Positions 43,306 to 51,786 of a stretch of 64,000 nt of DNA are shown piece after piece (the stretch's first letter is position 1; every line of letters begins with the position of its first letter). The DNA lies in contig NZ_LAKD02000031.1 in assembly GCF_000968685.2 (NCBI RefSeq), positions 22,962 to 86,961 on the forward strand, written 5' to 3'. Origin of the DNA: Streptomyces antioxidans. Its GTDB lineage: Bacteria; Actinomycetota; Actinomycetes; Streptomycetales; Streptomycetaceae. Position numbers and translations under genes: made by a program. The notes under the pieces are model-generated. The model was not told the origin of the DNA and searched no databases. It saw only the letters and a list, made by a program, of their open reading frames with translations.

Positions 43306-44577
43306 CTACGAGGACCCCGACCCGGGGTTTCGGCGACGGAGCTGGCTGCCGTCCTGGAGCTCGGCACGGCGCAACACTGAAGCGGACATCCCGAACACCG
43401 CGGCGACCAGGCAGATCCCGCCGCAGACGGTGAAGAACACAGCGGCGCCCCACGCGGCCACCGTGAAGCCGACGACGGGGAAGAGGACCGGGGCCAGCCC
43501 CAGTGCGCACAGAGTCGTGACCGAGGTGACCCGGCCCAGATACCGGGGGTCGGTCTCCGTCTGGACCAGGGCACCGGTCACCGTCGCGGTGATCCCGTTC
43601 GTCAAGCCGATCAACGCGCCGAACGCGACGGCGAAGGGCAGAGACCGCGCGTTCCCCAGGGCGACCGCTCCCACGGCCGTGATGAACAACGCGCCGGACA
43701 TCGCCAGCCCGGCACGTGGGATACGAGTCCGCACCGTGAGCAGCAGCGCGGCAACCGCGGCTCCGACGCTGAACGCGCTCGCGATCCACCCCATGCCCGC
43801 GGCGCCCCATCCGCGTTCGTCCGCCAAGAGCACCAGACCGGCGGCGACCGGGCCGCTGAAGCACATGTCGCTCAGGCCGATCACCGTGACCAGTGGTCCC
43901 AGCAGCTGATGCTTGCGGATATAGCGCAGGCCGTCGCCCAACTCACGGTGGACGGACGTGCGTTGCCGGGGCGCGGGCAAAGGCGAGACTTTCACCGTGA
44001 GCAGCAGGGCCAGGGAGATGGCGAACAGCGAACCGGCGGCTGCGAACGCGCCCACCGCGCCGCCCGCCGTGAGTACGGCCCCGGCCAGGAGAGGGCCCAC
44101 GGCATTGCTCAGCCGGATCGAAAGGCCCCGCATCCCCTGGACGCGGGCGAGTTGTTCCGGGGTTGTGATGCGCGGCGGAAGCGCGCCCACCGTCGGCATG
44201 AACACCGCGTCGACCACGCCGAACAGCAAGGCCACCGGAATGAGCAGCCAAAGCCTCGGCGAGATCAGCAGCACGGCCGCTGCGGCACCGAGAATGACGA
44301 CGCAGCGGGTCGCGTCGCTGACGACGGCGACCCGGCGGGGCCCGAACCGATCCGCCACCACGCCCCCGCCGAGCATGAGCACCGCCCGGGGTAACGCCCC
44401 GGCGGAGATCACCAGACCGACCTGCGACGGTCCCGCGGCGCGAGTGGCGGACCAGGAGAGGGCGAGGAGGTAGACCACGTCACCGGTGACGGAGGCGGTG
44501 TAGGCGGCGAGCCAGCGCAGGACGTTGGTGTCCCGGTACGCGGGCCGCACGGACGGGGCCGTGTCGCACGAGGTCAT
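43306..44577 (-). CDS. MFS transporter (12-TM, EntS-like)
   Basis: 423 aa, twelve hydrophobic segments; motif A-like GGVVADRFGPRRVAVVSD between helices 2 and 3, and LTNGITATVTGALVQTETDPRYLGRVTSV in the second half. Members of this group export siderophores or macrolides; substrate not known. Its ATG overlaps the end of the ArsR gene by 4 bp, so the pair is coupled and the exporter is probably under that regulator. Confidence 0.88.
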   Translation of the reverse strand: MTSCDTAPSVRPAYRDTNVLRWLAAYTASVTGDVVYLLALSWSATRAAGPSQVGLVISAGALPRAVLMLGGGVVADRFGPRRVAVVSDATRCVVILGAAAAVLLISPRLWLLIPVALLFGVVDAVFMPTVGALPPRITTPEQLARVQGMRGLSIRLSNAVGPLLAGAVLTAGGAVGAFAAAGSLFAISLALLLTVKVSPLPAPRQRTSVHRELGDGLRYIRKHQLLGPLVTVIGLSDMCFSGPVAAGLVLLADERGWGAAGMGWIASAFSVGAAVAALLLTVRTRIPRAGLAMSGALFITAVGAVALGNARSLPFAVAFGALIGLTNGITATVTGALVQTETDPRYLGRVTSVTTLCALGLAPVLFPVVGFTVAAWGAAVFFTVCGGICLVAAVFGMSASVLRRAELQDGSQLRRRNPGSGSS

Positions 44578-45197
44578 GTGTCACCCGCGCCGAGCTCAAC
44601 GGTCCCGGGCACCGGAAACGCCTGTACCTGCAGCGACACCGGGACGGCGGCGGGGGACGCCTCGACCTCGGCGCGCCGGTGGCGGGAGATCACCTCGAAG
44701 ATCTCGGCCCGTACCCGCTCGACGTCCGCAGGGGACAGCCGGAGGACGAAGTCGCCGAACGTGCTGGCCTCGTACCACTCCGCGGGAAGCAGCGGCACTT
44801 CTTGCGCGGCCCGCTGCAGGCGGTCGACGCAGGCGAGGACGACGGCCTGTGCGTAGGCCCGTCCGGCTTCGCTCTGTTCCACGGGTTCGGTCGCCGGGTC
44901 ATGGATCGACTGACGGTGCGCGGACCTCCACCACCGCTCGCGTCCAGTGCCGCGATCCGGTTCCTCCACGATGAGCCCGCCGGCCGCGAGGCGACGCAGG
45001 TGATAGCTCGCCGAGCCGGGGTTGATACCGAGTTCATCAGCGATCCGCGTGGCAGTCGCCGGACCGCGCTGGCGCAGCAGGGTCAGTACGTTCAGCCGCA
45101 CCGGGTGGGCGAGCACGCGCAGCCTGGCGGTGTCGAGCCGTACGTCCCGTTCCCTTTCCTCGGCGGGCTCGTCGGGCGTGGTGGACGAAGAGGTCAT
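44574..45197 (-). CDS. ArsR-type winged-helix regulator
   Basis: 207 aa. Winged helix near the N-terminus (LRVLAHPVRLNVLTLLRQRGPATATRIADELGINPGSASYHLRRLAAGGLI) and a helical C-terminal region (YAQAVVLACVDRLQRAAQ) of the ArsR-like group that regulates transporters. Lacks the Cys metal motif of ArsR proper. Coupled to the MFS gene (ATGA overlap). Operator candidate ACAACAGTTGT lies 18 bp upstream of the start. Confidence 0.87.
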   Translation of the reverse strand: MTSSSTTPDEPAEERERDVRLDTARLRVLAHPVRLNVLTLLRQRGPATATRIADELGINPGSASYHLRRLAAGGLIVEEPDRGTGRERWWRSAHRQSIHDPATEPVEQSEAGRAYAQAVVLACVDRLQRAAQEVPLLPAEWYEASTFGDFVLRLSPADVERVRAEIFEVISRHRRAEVEASPAAVPVSLQVQAFPVPGTVELGAGDT

Positions 45198-45214
45198 AGG
45201 CGCAGATTAGACCT

Positions 45215-45225
45215 ACAACAGTTGT
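45215..45225. promoter_or_regulatory. Candidate operator for the ArsR-MFS pair
   Basis: ACAAC-A-GTTGT, 5-bp arms around one base, 18 bp upstream of the ArsR-type start codon. Short, so modest confidence. Confidence 0.4.
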
Positions 45226-45266
45226 TTCAAAAGATGTGTTGTGAACATCGCGACATGACGCGCGCC

Positions 45267-45294
45267 ACTATTGCAAGCAAATGCTTGCAATAGT
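45267..45294. promoter_or_regulatory. Perfect 13+13 bp palindrome before the XRE-HbhA operon
   Basis: Arms of 13 bp (ACTATTGCAAGCA at 45267-45279 and its complement at 45282-45294) around AA, 27 bp before the XRE start codon. AT-rich compared with its surroundings. Likely autoregulatory operator of the XRE regulator. Confidence 0.8.
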
Positions 45295-45320
45295 TAGCAC
45301 ACCTGCTGCACCATCGAGGC

Positions 45321-45734
45321 ATGGCATCACTCAACGTCGGCAACCTCGGCGGGTTCCTGCGGGAGCAGCGGCGCAGTGCGCAGCTGTCGCTGCGGCAGCT
45401 GGCCGATGCGGCCGGGGTGTCCAATCCGTACCTCAGCCAGATCGAGCGCGGGCTGCGCAAGCCGAGCGCCGAGATCCTGCAGCAGCTGGCGAAGGCACTG
45501 CGGATATCCGCCGAGACCCTGTACGTACAGGCGGGGATCCTCGACGAGCGGGACCGCGAAGAGACCGAGGTGCGCAGCGTGATACTCGCCGACCCCTCGA
45601 TCAATGAGCGGCAGAAGCAGGTCCTGCTGCAGATCTACGAGTCCTTCCGCAAGGAGAACGGACTCCAGACCGCCTCGGACAACGCCTCCGACACCCCCGA
45701 CACCGGCGCCGACGTCGCCACACCCTCGAACTGA
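45321..45734 (+). CDS. XRE-family regulator of the HbhA-like operon
   Basis: 137 aa. Helix-turn-helix at about 10-65 (LGGFLREQRRSAQLSLRQLADAAGVSNPYLSQIERGLRKPSAEILQQLAKAL), then an acidic helix and a Ser/Thr/Asp tail. Followed 18 bp later by an HbhA-like gene. Rv0474 in mycobacteria, just before hbhA, is the same family in the same place. The perfect palindrome upstream is its likely binding site. Confidence 0.88.
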   Translation: MASLNVGNLGGFLREQRRSAQLSLRQLADAAGVSNPYLSQIERGLRKPSAEILQQLAKALRISAETLYVQAGILDERDREETEVRSVILADPSINERQKQVLLQIYESFRKENGLQTASDNASDTPDTGADVATPSN

Positions 45735-45752
45735 TCCGGGAGGACCATCACC

Positions 45753-46472
45753 ATGGCCATCACCGACGACGTACGCAAGACCCTCACCGACCCGACCCCG
45801 CTGTACTTCGTGGCGGGCACGGCCGACATCGCCGCCCAGAAGCTCAAGGAGGTGCCGTCGTTCGTCGAGAAGATCGTCGCGGAGGCTCCGGAGCGCCTGA
45901 ACGCGGTGCGCAGCACCGACCCCAAGGTCGTGCAGGAGCGGGTCTCCCAGCAGGCCAAGGGGGCCCAGGACAAGTTCAGCGAGCTGCTGGGCACGCTCGA
46001 CACCGACATCAAGCGGCTGCGCGACACCGCGCAGGAGCTCGCCCTGCAGGGTGTGGGCCGGGCCGCCGAGATGGCCGTGAAGGCGCGGGAGCGGTACGAC
46101 GAGGTGGCCGAGCACGGCCAGGAGGTCGTGCGGAACTGGCGCGGTGAGGCGGCCGACGAGGTCGTCGACATCGCCGACGCGATCGAGCCCAAGGGGGCGC
46201 GGGACGGCCACGCCGCCCGGTCCAAGGCGCCGTCGCAGTCGGTCGCCGTGGACTCGTCCAAGGAGACGCCGAAGTCCACGTCCAAGCCGACCACCCCGGC
46301 CGCGTCGGGCACCACGGCCAAGCCGGCCACCCCGGCCGCTTCGGGCGGCTCCGGCCACTCGGGCGCGCAGTCGTCCGCGGCCTCGTCGGCCTCCCAGGCC
46401 AAGAAGGCCCCGGCCCGCGGCAACAAGCCCGCCGGCGCCGCCAAGAAGCCGGAGCCGAAGTCGGCCGGCTGA
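45753..46472 (+). CDS. HbhA-like heparin-binding-type coiled-coil protein
   Basis: 239 aa. GGGAGG precedes ATG 45753. The N-terminal 150 residues are helical coiled coil (AIAAQKLKEVPSFVEKIVAEAPERLNAV-type, LLGTLDTDIKRLRDTAQ), the C-terminal 90 an Ala/Pro/Ser/Lys low-complexity tail (AAKKPEPK). Mycobacterial HbhA has the same plan and is a surface adhesin that also affects membranes; in Streptomyces a structural or lipid-associated role is more likely. Coexpressed with XRE and DUF2516. Confidence 0.8.
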   Translation: MAITDDVRKTLTDPTPLYFVAGTADIAAQKLKEVPSFVEKIVAEAPERLNAVRSTDPKVVQERVSQQAKGAQDKFSELLGTLDTDIKRLRDTAQELALQGVGRAAEMAVKARERYDEVAEHGQEVVRNWRGEAADEVVDIADAIEPKGARDGHAARSKAPSQSVAVDSSKETPKSTSKPTTPAASGTTAKPATPAASGGSGHSGAQSSAASSASQAKKAPARGNKPAGAAKKPEPKSAG

Positions 46473-46584
46473 GGGGGCGCACCTCCACGACCGGGCCGGG
46501 TACGCCGGGTATACCCTGCGTGCCCGGCCCGGTGGGCGGGTACGGTGGCCCGCAGGAACGCTTCCCATACATATCTTCTAGGCG

Positions 46585-46938
46585 GTGGACGGCGTGCTGG
46601 TTGAAGGCTTCGGCAAGCTGATGTACTGGGTCTCCTGGGCCCTGCTCCTCTTCAGCCTCTTCGCCTTCTTCGACTCGGCGATCCGCCGGGAGGACGCGTA
46701 CAGGGCGGCGAACAAGCAGACCAAGGCATTCTGGTTGATCATCCTCGGCCTCGCGGCCGCGGTGAACTTCTTCATGGGAATCCTGGACTTCCTGCCCATC
46801 ATCGGACTGATCGCGACGATCGTGTACATCGTCGACGTCCGGCCCGCGCTGCGGCAGATCTCCGGCGGTGGCCGCCGCTGGCCGCGCGGCCGCGGCTCCA
46901 GCTCCGACGGCCCTTACGGACCCTTCAACGGCCGGTAA
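46585..46938 (+). CDS. DUF2516 small membrane protein
   Basis: 117 aa with GTG start (GTG 46594 also possible). Three membrane segments (MYWVSWALLLFSLFAFFDSA, KAFWLIILGLAAAVNFFMG, LPIIGLIATIVYIVDV) and the conserved VRPALRQI end of DUF2516. In mycobacteria Rv0476 of this family follows hbhA as here. Function unknown. Confidence 0.82.
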   Translation: MDGVLVEGFGKLMYWVSWALLLFSLFAFFDSAIRREDAYRAANKQTKAFWLIILGLAAAVNFFMGILDFLPIIGLIATIVYIVDVRPALRQISGGGRRWPRGRGSSSDGPYGPFNGR

Positions 46939-46954
46939 CAGCCGATCACGGCTG
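46939..46954. terminator. Small hairpin after DUF2516
   Basis: CAGCCG and CGGCTG around ATCA directly after the stop codon. Weak; the convergent PP2C gene ends 63 bp further. Confidence 0.35.
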
Positions 46955-47016
46955 CAAGCGGCCGAAAGCCATCGTTAGCAGGCGACGGACCGTGAGCGGA
47001 TACGGGCGGCGGCCGG

Positions 47017-48243
47017 TCAGCCGCGGTCCAGCAGCAGCACCGCCAGATCGTCGGTCAGCTCCCCGCCGTTCAGCGAGCGCACCTCGGTGACGGTCGCGTC
47101 CAGCAGTTCCTCGCCGCGCCGTCCCTCCGCGACCTGACGCGCCACGATCTCGACCATCCCCTCCTGGCCGAGCCGCTGCACCCCCTGCCCGACGCGGCCC
47201 TCGATCAGCCCGTCGGTGTACATCATCAGGCTCCACGCCCCGCCGAGCTCGACCTCACGGCGCGGCCAGCGGGCGTTCGGCAGCAGTCCGAGCGCCGGGC
47301 CGTTCTCGTCGGTCGGCAGCAGCCGGGGCGCCATGCTCGGGCGGATCGCCAGCGGTGAGGGGTGCCCGGCCAGACAGACCCCGGCCCGGCGGCCGTCCGA
47401 GGCGATGTCGACCGTGCACAGTGTGGCGAAGATCTCATCGTCCGCGCGTTCGTTCTCCAGCACCTGCTGAAGGGTGCCGAGCAGCTGATCGCCGCAGAGC
47501 CCGGCGAAGGTCAGGGCGCGCCAGGCGATCCGCAGCTCCACACCGAGGGCGGCCTCGTCCGGGCCGTGGCCGCAGACGTCGCCGATCATCGCGTGGACCG
47601 TACCGTCCGGGGTGCGGACGGTGTCGTAGAAGTCGCCGCCGAGCAGGGCGCGGCTGCGGCCGGGCCGGTAGCGGGCGGCGAAGCGCAGCCCCGAGCCGTC
47701 CAGCAGCGGGGTGGGCAGCAGTCCGCGCTCCAGCCGGGCGTTCTCCTGGGCGCGCAGCCGTGACTCGGTGAGCTGGCGCTGGGCGAGGTCGGAGCGTTTG
47801 CGCTCGACGGCGTAGCGGATGGCGCGGCTGAGGATCCGGCCGTCCAGCTCACCGCGGAAGAGGAAGTCCTGGGCGCCCACCCGCACCGCCTCGGCGGCGC
47901 GCTCGGCGTCGTCCTCGACGGTGAGGACGAGGACGGCGTGCGAGGGCGCGAGCCTGAGCACCGAGCGCAGCGTGGCCAGCGAGTCCACGCCCTCGTGGCA
48001 CGGGCCCGGCAGGGCCAGCAGGATGCACTGCACCCCGTCGGTGAGCAGCCGGCTGGCCTCGGTCAGGTTGCGGGCGGTACGGATGCGGACCCGGTTACCC
48101 TCGGTGTCCAGCATCTCGGGAACGTTGAAGGCACCGGACGGATCGTCCTCGATCACCAGCAGGGTGAGCCCGTTGTCGGGCAGGGTGGCGGGACCGGCCG
48201 ACTGGGCCGGTGCCTCCCGTTGCCTCGGCACGGGTACGGACAT
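47017..48243 (-). CDS. PP2C-type phosphatase with receiver domain (RsbU-like)
   Basis: 408 aa. Residues about 25-145 form a receiver-like domain (LTLLVIEDDPSGAFNVPEML ... CILLALPGPC) in which the usual phospho-acceptor Asp is replaced in LLALPGPCHEG, so it may be a pseudo-receiver. The C-terminal SpoIIE/PP2C domain has the metal motifs LLGGDFYDTVRTPDGTVHAMIGDVCGHGPDEAAL and LMMYTDGLIEGR. Such phosphatases dephosphorylate anti-anti-sigma proteins and so release stress sigma factors. No partner gene is adjacent. Confidence 0.87.
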   Translation of the reverse strand: MSVPVPRQREAPAQSAGPATLPDNGLTLLVIEDDPSGAFNVPEMLDTEGNRVRIRTARNLTEASRLLTDGVQCILLALPGPCHEGVDSLATLRSVLRLAPSHAVLVLTVEDDAERAAEAVRVGAQDFLFRGELDGRILSRAIRYAVERKRSDLAQRQLTESRLRAQENARLERGLLPTPLLDGSGLRFAARYRPGRSRALLGGDFYDTVRTPDGTVHAMIGDVCGHGPDEAALGVELRIAWRALTFAGLCGDQLLGTLQQVLENERADDEIFATLCTVDIASDGRRAGVCLAGHPSPLAIRPSMAPRLLPTDENGPALGLLPNARWPRREVELGGAWSLMMYTDGLIEGRVGQGVQRLGQEGMVEIVARQVAEGRRGEELLDATVTEVRSLNGGELTDDLAVLLLDRG

Positions 48244-48428
48244 CGCTCGATTCCTTCCCTCCCCCCGAGGGCGCGCTCCGCCGACCGGTGGAGCGCGAGT
48301 GGGATTCCGGTACGCACCGACTGGTCGGTTTCAGTGGCGCCAGGGCGCGGGTACCGGATACTGCCAGGCGACCTTAGCGCTAGGCGGCGGTTTCACGGAA
48401 TGACCTCCAGGCACGTACTTTTGTCATA

Positions 48429-48447
48429 TGCCGCACGTCATGCGGCA
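48429..48447. promoter_or_regulatory. Palindrome before the macrodomain gene
   Basis: TGCCGCA-CGTCA-TGCGGCA, perfect 7-bp arms, 28 bp before the ATG of the macrodomain gene. Could be an operator or mRNA hairpin. Confidence 0.5.
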
Positions 48448-48474
48448 CTTGGTGGCCCACGAGACAATCCCGGG

Positions 48475-48999
48475 ATGACGAACATCACGCTGGTGCTGGG
48501 CGATATCACCGAGCAGAGCGTCGACGCGGTCGTGAACGCGGCCAACTCCTCCCTGTTGGGAGGGGGTGGCGTCGACGGAGCCATCCATCGGCGGGGCGGA
48601 CCCGACATTCTGGGTGAATGCCGCGATCTGCGCGCATCCCACTACGGCAAGGGCCTTCCGGCCGGTGCGGCGGTCGCCACCACGGCCGGGCGGCTGCCCG
48701 CCCGCTGGGTGATCCATACGGTCGGACCGGTCTTTTCCGCGACCGAGGACCGCTCGGCCACCCTCGCCTCCTGCTACCGCGACTCGCTGCGGATCGCCGA
48801 CGAACTCGGCGCCCTGACGGTGGCCTTCCCGGCCGTTTCCACGGGCGTCTACCGCTGGCCCCTCGACGACGCGGCCCGTATCGCCCTCACCACCGTGCGC
48901 GATACGGACACTTCGGTCACCGAGGCCCGTTTCGTTCTCTTCGGCCAACGCGCGTACGACGCCTTCGAGACGGCCCTGAACGAGCTGCCTCCGGCCTGA
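48475..48999 (+). CDS. Macrodomain O-acetyl-ADP-ribose deacetylase
   Basis: 174 aa from ATG 48475. Macrodomain motifs: VVNAANSSLLGGGGVDGAIHRRGG (ADP-ribose binding, catalytic Asn/Asp region), LPARWVIHTVGPVF, and AFPAVSTGVYRWPLDDAA. It hydrolyses O-acetyl-ADP-ribose or removes ADP-ribose from proteins or DNA. Alone between the PP2C and the NlpC genes. Full length for the MacroD type. Confidence 0.93.
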   Translation: MTNITLVLGDITEQSVDAVVNAANSSLLGGGGVDGAIHRRGGPDILGECRDLRASHYGKGLPAGAAVATTAGRLPARWVIHTVGPVFSATEDRSATLASCYRDSLRIADELGALTVAFPAVSTGVYRWPLDDAARIALTTVRDTDTSVTEARFVLFGQRAYDAFETALNELPPA

Positions 49000-49006
49000 A
49001 GCCATC

Positions 49007-49041
49007 GGTGCGGCCGGTGCTACCTCGCGTTCGGCCGCACC
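49007..49041. terminator. Hairpin between convergent genes
   Basis: GGTGCGGCCG (49007-49016) and CGGCCGCACC (49032-49041), perfect 10-bp arms. The right arm overlaps the last codons of the NlpC/P60 gene. Confidence 0.55.
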
Positions 49042-50111
49042 ACGCCAAGGATCGGCATCGAACCCGCGCCCGCGACCGTCACCTGGCGGCCGGGGCGGGG
49101 GGCGTGGATCATCGCGCCGCCGCCCACGTACATCGCCACATGGCTCGCGTCCCGGAAGTAGATGATCAGATCGCCCGGGCGCATGTCCCGCACGCCCACC
49201 TTCGGCAGCAGCCGCCACTGCTCCTGTGAGGTCCGCGGGATCGCCCGCCCGGCCGCCGCCCACGCCCGCTGGGTCAGCCCGGAGCAGTCATAGGTGTCCG
49301 GCCCCACCGCGCCCCATACGTAGTTCTTGCCGAGCTGGTCCTTGGCGAAGCCGACCGCGCGCCCGCCCCTCGCGGTGGCGCCGCTGCCGAGCTCCCGCAG
49401 TATCCCGGTGTCCAGCCACTTCGCCTGCGAGCTGCGGGCCTTGTCCTCCTCCAGCCCGCGCAGCCGCTCCCGCTCGTCCTCCGCCAGCCGGGACTCCAGC
49501 CGCTGCGCCCGGGCCAGCTTGCGCAGGATCTCCTTCTTCGCCGCCGCCTTCTTCGCACGGCTGCGGTCCAGCCGTTCCCACTCCTTGGAGGCCGATTCGG
49601 CGTAGCGGTCCAGCGCCACCTGGGTGCGCGCCAGGCGGCCGATCAGTCCGTGGGTCGCCTTCTCGCCCTTGCGCGCGAGGGTGACGCCGTCGAGGAAGTC
49701 ACCCGGGTCGGCGTTGAGGAACAGCCGCGCCTCCGCGGGCATCCCGCCGCCGCGGTACTGGGCCCGGGCCATCGCCCCGGCCCGCTTGCGCAGTCCGGCC
49801 ATCTCCTTCTGGGCCTTCACCACGGCTCGGGCGATCTTCAGGATGGACTTCTCCTGCCGGGTCTGCCGCTCCCGCGCCAGGTTGTAGGCGTCGGTGGCGG
49901 ACTCCGCCTTGCGGTAAAGCCCCTCGACCTCCTGACGGACCGACTCCAGGCTCCGGTCCCCGGTCCCGCCGCCGGTCCCGCCGCCCGGCGTCGGCCCCGG
50001 CTCCCCGGGCGCGGCGTACGCCGCCTCCGGCACGGCCGACAGTCCCAGCGCGCAGACGAGCGCGGTGGCCGCGGCGACGCTCACACCCCTCCCACTCCCG
50101 TCCCGCCTCAC
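49020..50111 (-). CDS. Secreted NlpC/P60 peptidoglycan hydrolase with coiled coil
   Basis: 363 aa from GTG 50111 (AGGAG 8 nt upstream); the longer frame to 50219 has no ribosome-binding site. Signal peptide (VSVAAATALVCALGLSAVPEAAYA), a long coiled-coil region of about 175 residues (RIPC/RipA-like), then an NlpC/P60 domain with catalytic Cys in YDCSGLTQRAW and His in HVAMYVGGG. Cleaves D-Glu-DAP bonds in the cell wall during growth or division. Transcribed away from pstS. Confidence 0.9.
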   Translation of the reverse strand: MRRDGSGRGVSVAAATALVCALGLSAVPEAAYAAPGEPGPTPGGGTGGGTGDRSLESVRQEVEGLYRKAESATDAYNLARERQTRQEKSILKIARAVVKAQKEMAGLRKRAGAMARAQYRGGGMPAEARLFLNADPGDFLDGVTLARKGEKATHGLIGRLARTQVALDRYAESASKEWERLDRSRAKKAAAKKEILRKLARAQRLESRLAEDERERLRGLEEDKARSSQAKWLDTGILRELGSGATARGGRAVGFAKDQLGKNYVWGAVGPDTYDCSGLTQRAWAAAGRAIPRTSQEQWRLLPKVGVRDMRPGDLIIYFRDASHVAMYVGGGAMIHAPRPGRQVTVAGAGSMPILGVVRPNAR

Positions 50112-50549
50112 CCGCGGTCTCCTCTCGTTCCGCTCCGGCCGTGCGCGCTCCTGTCCCTCTCGCGCGCCAGACCTGACGTACCGGCACGTAGGGACGGATA
50201 GTGACATGCCGTACCGCAATCCGACAGAGACACGCGGCGGTTACGCCAGCAGCCACCCCGATCCGGTTGGCCGGACGGGTGCCGCACAGGTGTCGGACGG
50301 GCCCCGGGGGATCTCCACGAGAAGGTCACCCACGCCGCGATCCGGCCGTGACCTGGCCGTGACCTGGCCACCACACTGACGGCCGAGGTTCACCATCCGT
50401 TAACTCGTCCCCTCAGGCCGCTTCACCTGATCTGCCTACTTTCGGCCCTACTGAGCGTGAGCCGAGTACGGCTCGGGCGCACACCACAGCACGTGCGCTC
50501 CACCCATCGCGCCGTCCCCACCGGCGGCTTCTGGAAGGAACTCCTGAAA
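50112..50549. other. Divergent intergenic region of NlpC/P60 and pstS
   Basis: 438 bp without a gene. It holds the PHO box (50389-50406) and a direct repeat of GGCCGTGACCT (about 50345 and 50356). Toward the NlpC gene I could not recognise a ydaO riboswitch, although Streptomyces NlpC/P60 genes often carry one. The mutT-ppk genes that lie beside pstS in S. coelicolor are absent here. Confidence 0.5.
50389..50406 (+). promoter_or_regulatory. PHO box (PhoP binding site)
   Basis: Two direct repeat units 11 bp apart: GTTCACC (50389-50395) and GTTAACT (50400-50406). This is the Streptomyces PhoP site pattern, with a further half-match CTTCACC about 50432. It sits 144 bp before pstS. Confidence 0.8.
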
Positions 50550-51671
50550 GTGAAGCTTCAGCGCAAGAACCGGCTTCGCGCCATCGCCGCCGGTGCCCTC
50601 GCCGTCTCCGGCGCCCTCGTCCTCACGGCCTGCGGCTCCGACGACAACAGCGGTGGTGGCGGCGGCGACTCCAAGGCCGCCTCCAACATCAAGTGCGACG
50701 GCAAGGGCCAGCTGCTGGCCTCCGGTTCGTCCGCGCAGAAGAACGCCATGGATCTGTGGATCAAGACCTACGGCGAGGCGTGCAAGGACACCAAGCTCAA
50801 CTACAAGGCCACCGGCTCGGGCGCGGGCATCCAGGAGTTCCTGCAGGGCAAGACCGCCTTCGCGGGCTCCGATTCGGCGCTGAAGCCGGAAGAGGTCACG
50901 TCCTCGGCGAAGGTCTGCAAGGGCGGCAAGGCCATTGACCTGCCGATGGTCGGCGGCCCGATCGCCGTCGGCTTCAACGTGCCCGGTGTGGACGAGCTGA
51001 CGCTGAACGCCGAGGTCCTCGGCAAGATCTTCAACTCCGAGATCAAGAAGTGGGACGACCCCGCGATCAAGGCCCTGAACAAGGACGCGAAGCTTCCGAG
51101 CCTCAAGATCCAGGCGTTCCACCGCTCCGATGAGTCGGGCACCACGGACAACTTCACCAAGTACCTCAAGGCCGCCGCGCCGAAGGCCTGGCCGCATGAG
51201 CCCGGCAAGGCGTGGGAGGGCGAGGGCGGCCAGTCGGCCGACGGCTCCTCCGGTGTCTCCTCGCAGGTCAAGCAGGTCTCGGGCGCGATCTCCTACTTCG
51301 AGCTCTCCTACGCGACCGCGAACAGCATCAAGACCGTCGACCTGGACACCGGCGCCTCCGCCCCGGTCCAGGCCACCGTCGAGAACGCCTCCAAGGCCAT
51401 CTCCGAGGCCAAGGTCAAGGGCACCGGCAGCGACCTGGCCCTGGACCTGGCCTACGACACCAAGGCCGACGGGGCCTACCCGATCACCCTGGTCACCTAT
51501 GAGATCGCCTGTGACAAGGGCAACAAGGCGAGCACCCTCGCCGCGACCAAGTCCTTCCTGACCTACGTCGCCAGCGAGGGCGGCCAGACCTCGCTGAAGG
51601 AGCTGGGCTACGCCCCGCTGCCGACCGAGATCGCCAGCAAGGTCCGCGAGAGCGTCAAGAGCCTCTCCTGA
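50550..51671 (+). CDS. pstS: PstS, phosphate-binding lipoprotein
   Basis: 373 aa from GTG 50550 (GGAAGGA upstream). Lipoprotein signal with lipobox LTAC (Cys about 29), then the phosphate ABC binding fold: GSSAQKNAMDLW, YKATGSGAGIQEFLQG, FAGSDSAL, RSDESGTTDNFTKYL. It captures phosphate at the cell surface for PstCAB. In Streptomyces it is among the most strongly PhoP-induced genes, and secreted in large amounts. A 22-bp hairpin separates it from pstC. Confidence 0.97.
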   Translation: MKLQRKNRLRAIAAGALAVSGALVLTACGSDDNSGGGGGDSKAASNIKCDGKGQLLASGSSAQKNAMDLWIKTYGEACKDTKLNYKATGSGAGIQEFLQGKTAFAGSDSALKPEEVTSSAKVCKGGKAIDLPMVGGPIAVGFNVPGVDELTLNAEVLGKIFNSEIKKWDDPAIKALNKDAKLPSLKIQAFHRSDESGTTDNFTKYLKAAAPKAWPHEPGKAWEGEGGQSADGSSGVSSQVKQVSGAISYFELSYATANSIKTVDLDTGASAPVQATVENASKAISEAKVKGTGSDLALDLAYDTKADGAYPITLVTYEIACDKGNKASTLAATKSFLTYVASEGGQTSLKELGYAPLPTEIASKVRESVKSLS

Positions 51672-51676
51672 CCCGA

Positions 51677-51724
51677 GTGCGGCTGACTCCGCCGCGGCGA
51701 CCGCCGCGGCGGAGTCAGCCGCAC
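51677..51724 (+). terminator. Strong hairpin between pstS and pstC
   Basis: Perfect 22-bp arms (51677-51698 and 51703-51724) with loop GACC, 5 bp after the pstS stop codon. Probably ends most transcripts or protects pstS mRNA, giving far more PstS than permease. Confidence 0.8.
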
Positions 51725-51786
51725 CGTCCGGTGCACCGCCGCGCCAGGAGCCCCCTACGCAGCAGGCTCCGCAGACCGGAGAACCC

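Noticed and set aside
50112..50388. c-di-AMP riboswitch before the NlpC/P60 gene
   Set aside because: Some GC-rich blocks such as GGGTGACC and AACCGCC are suggestive but order and spacing do not fit the known element; a covariance search would decide.
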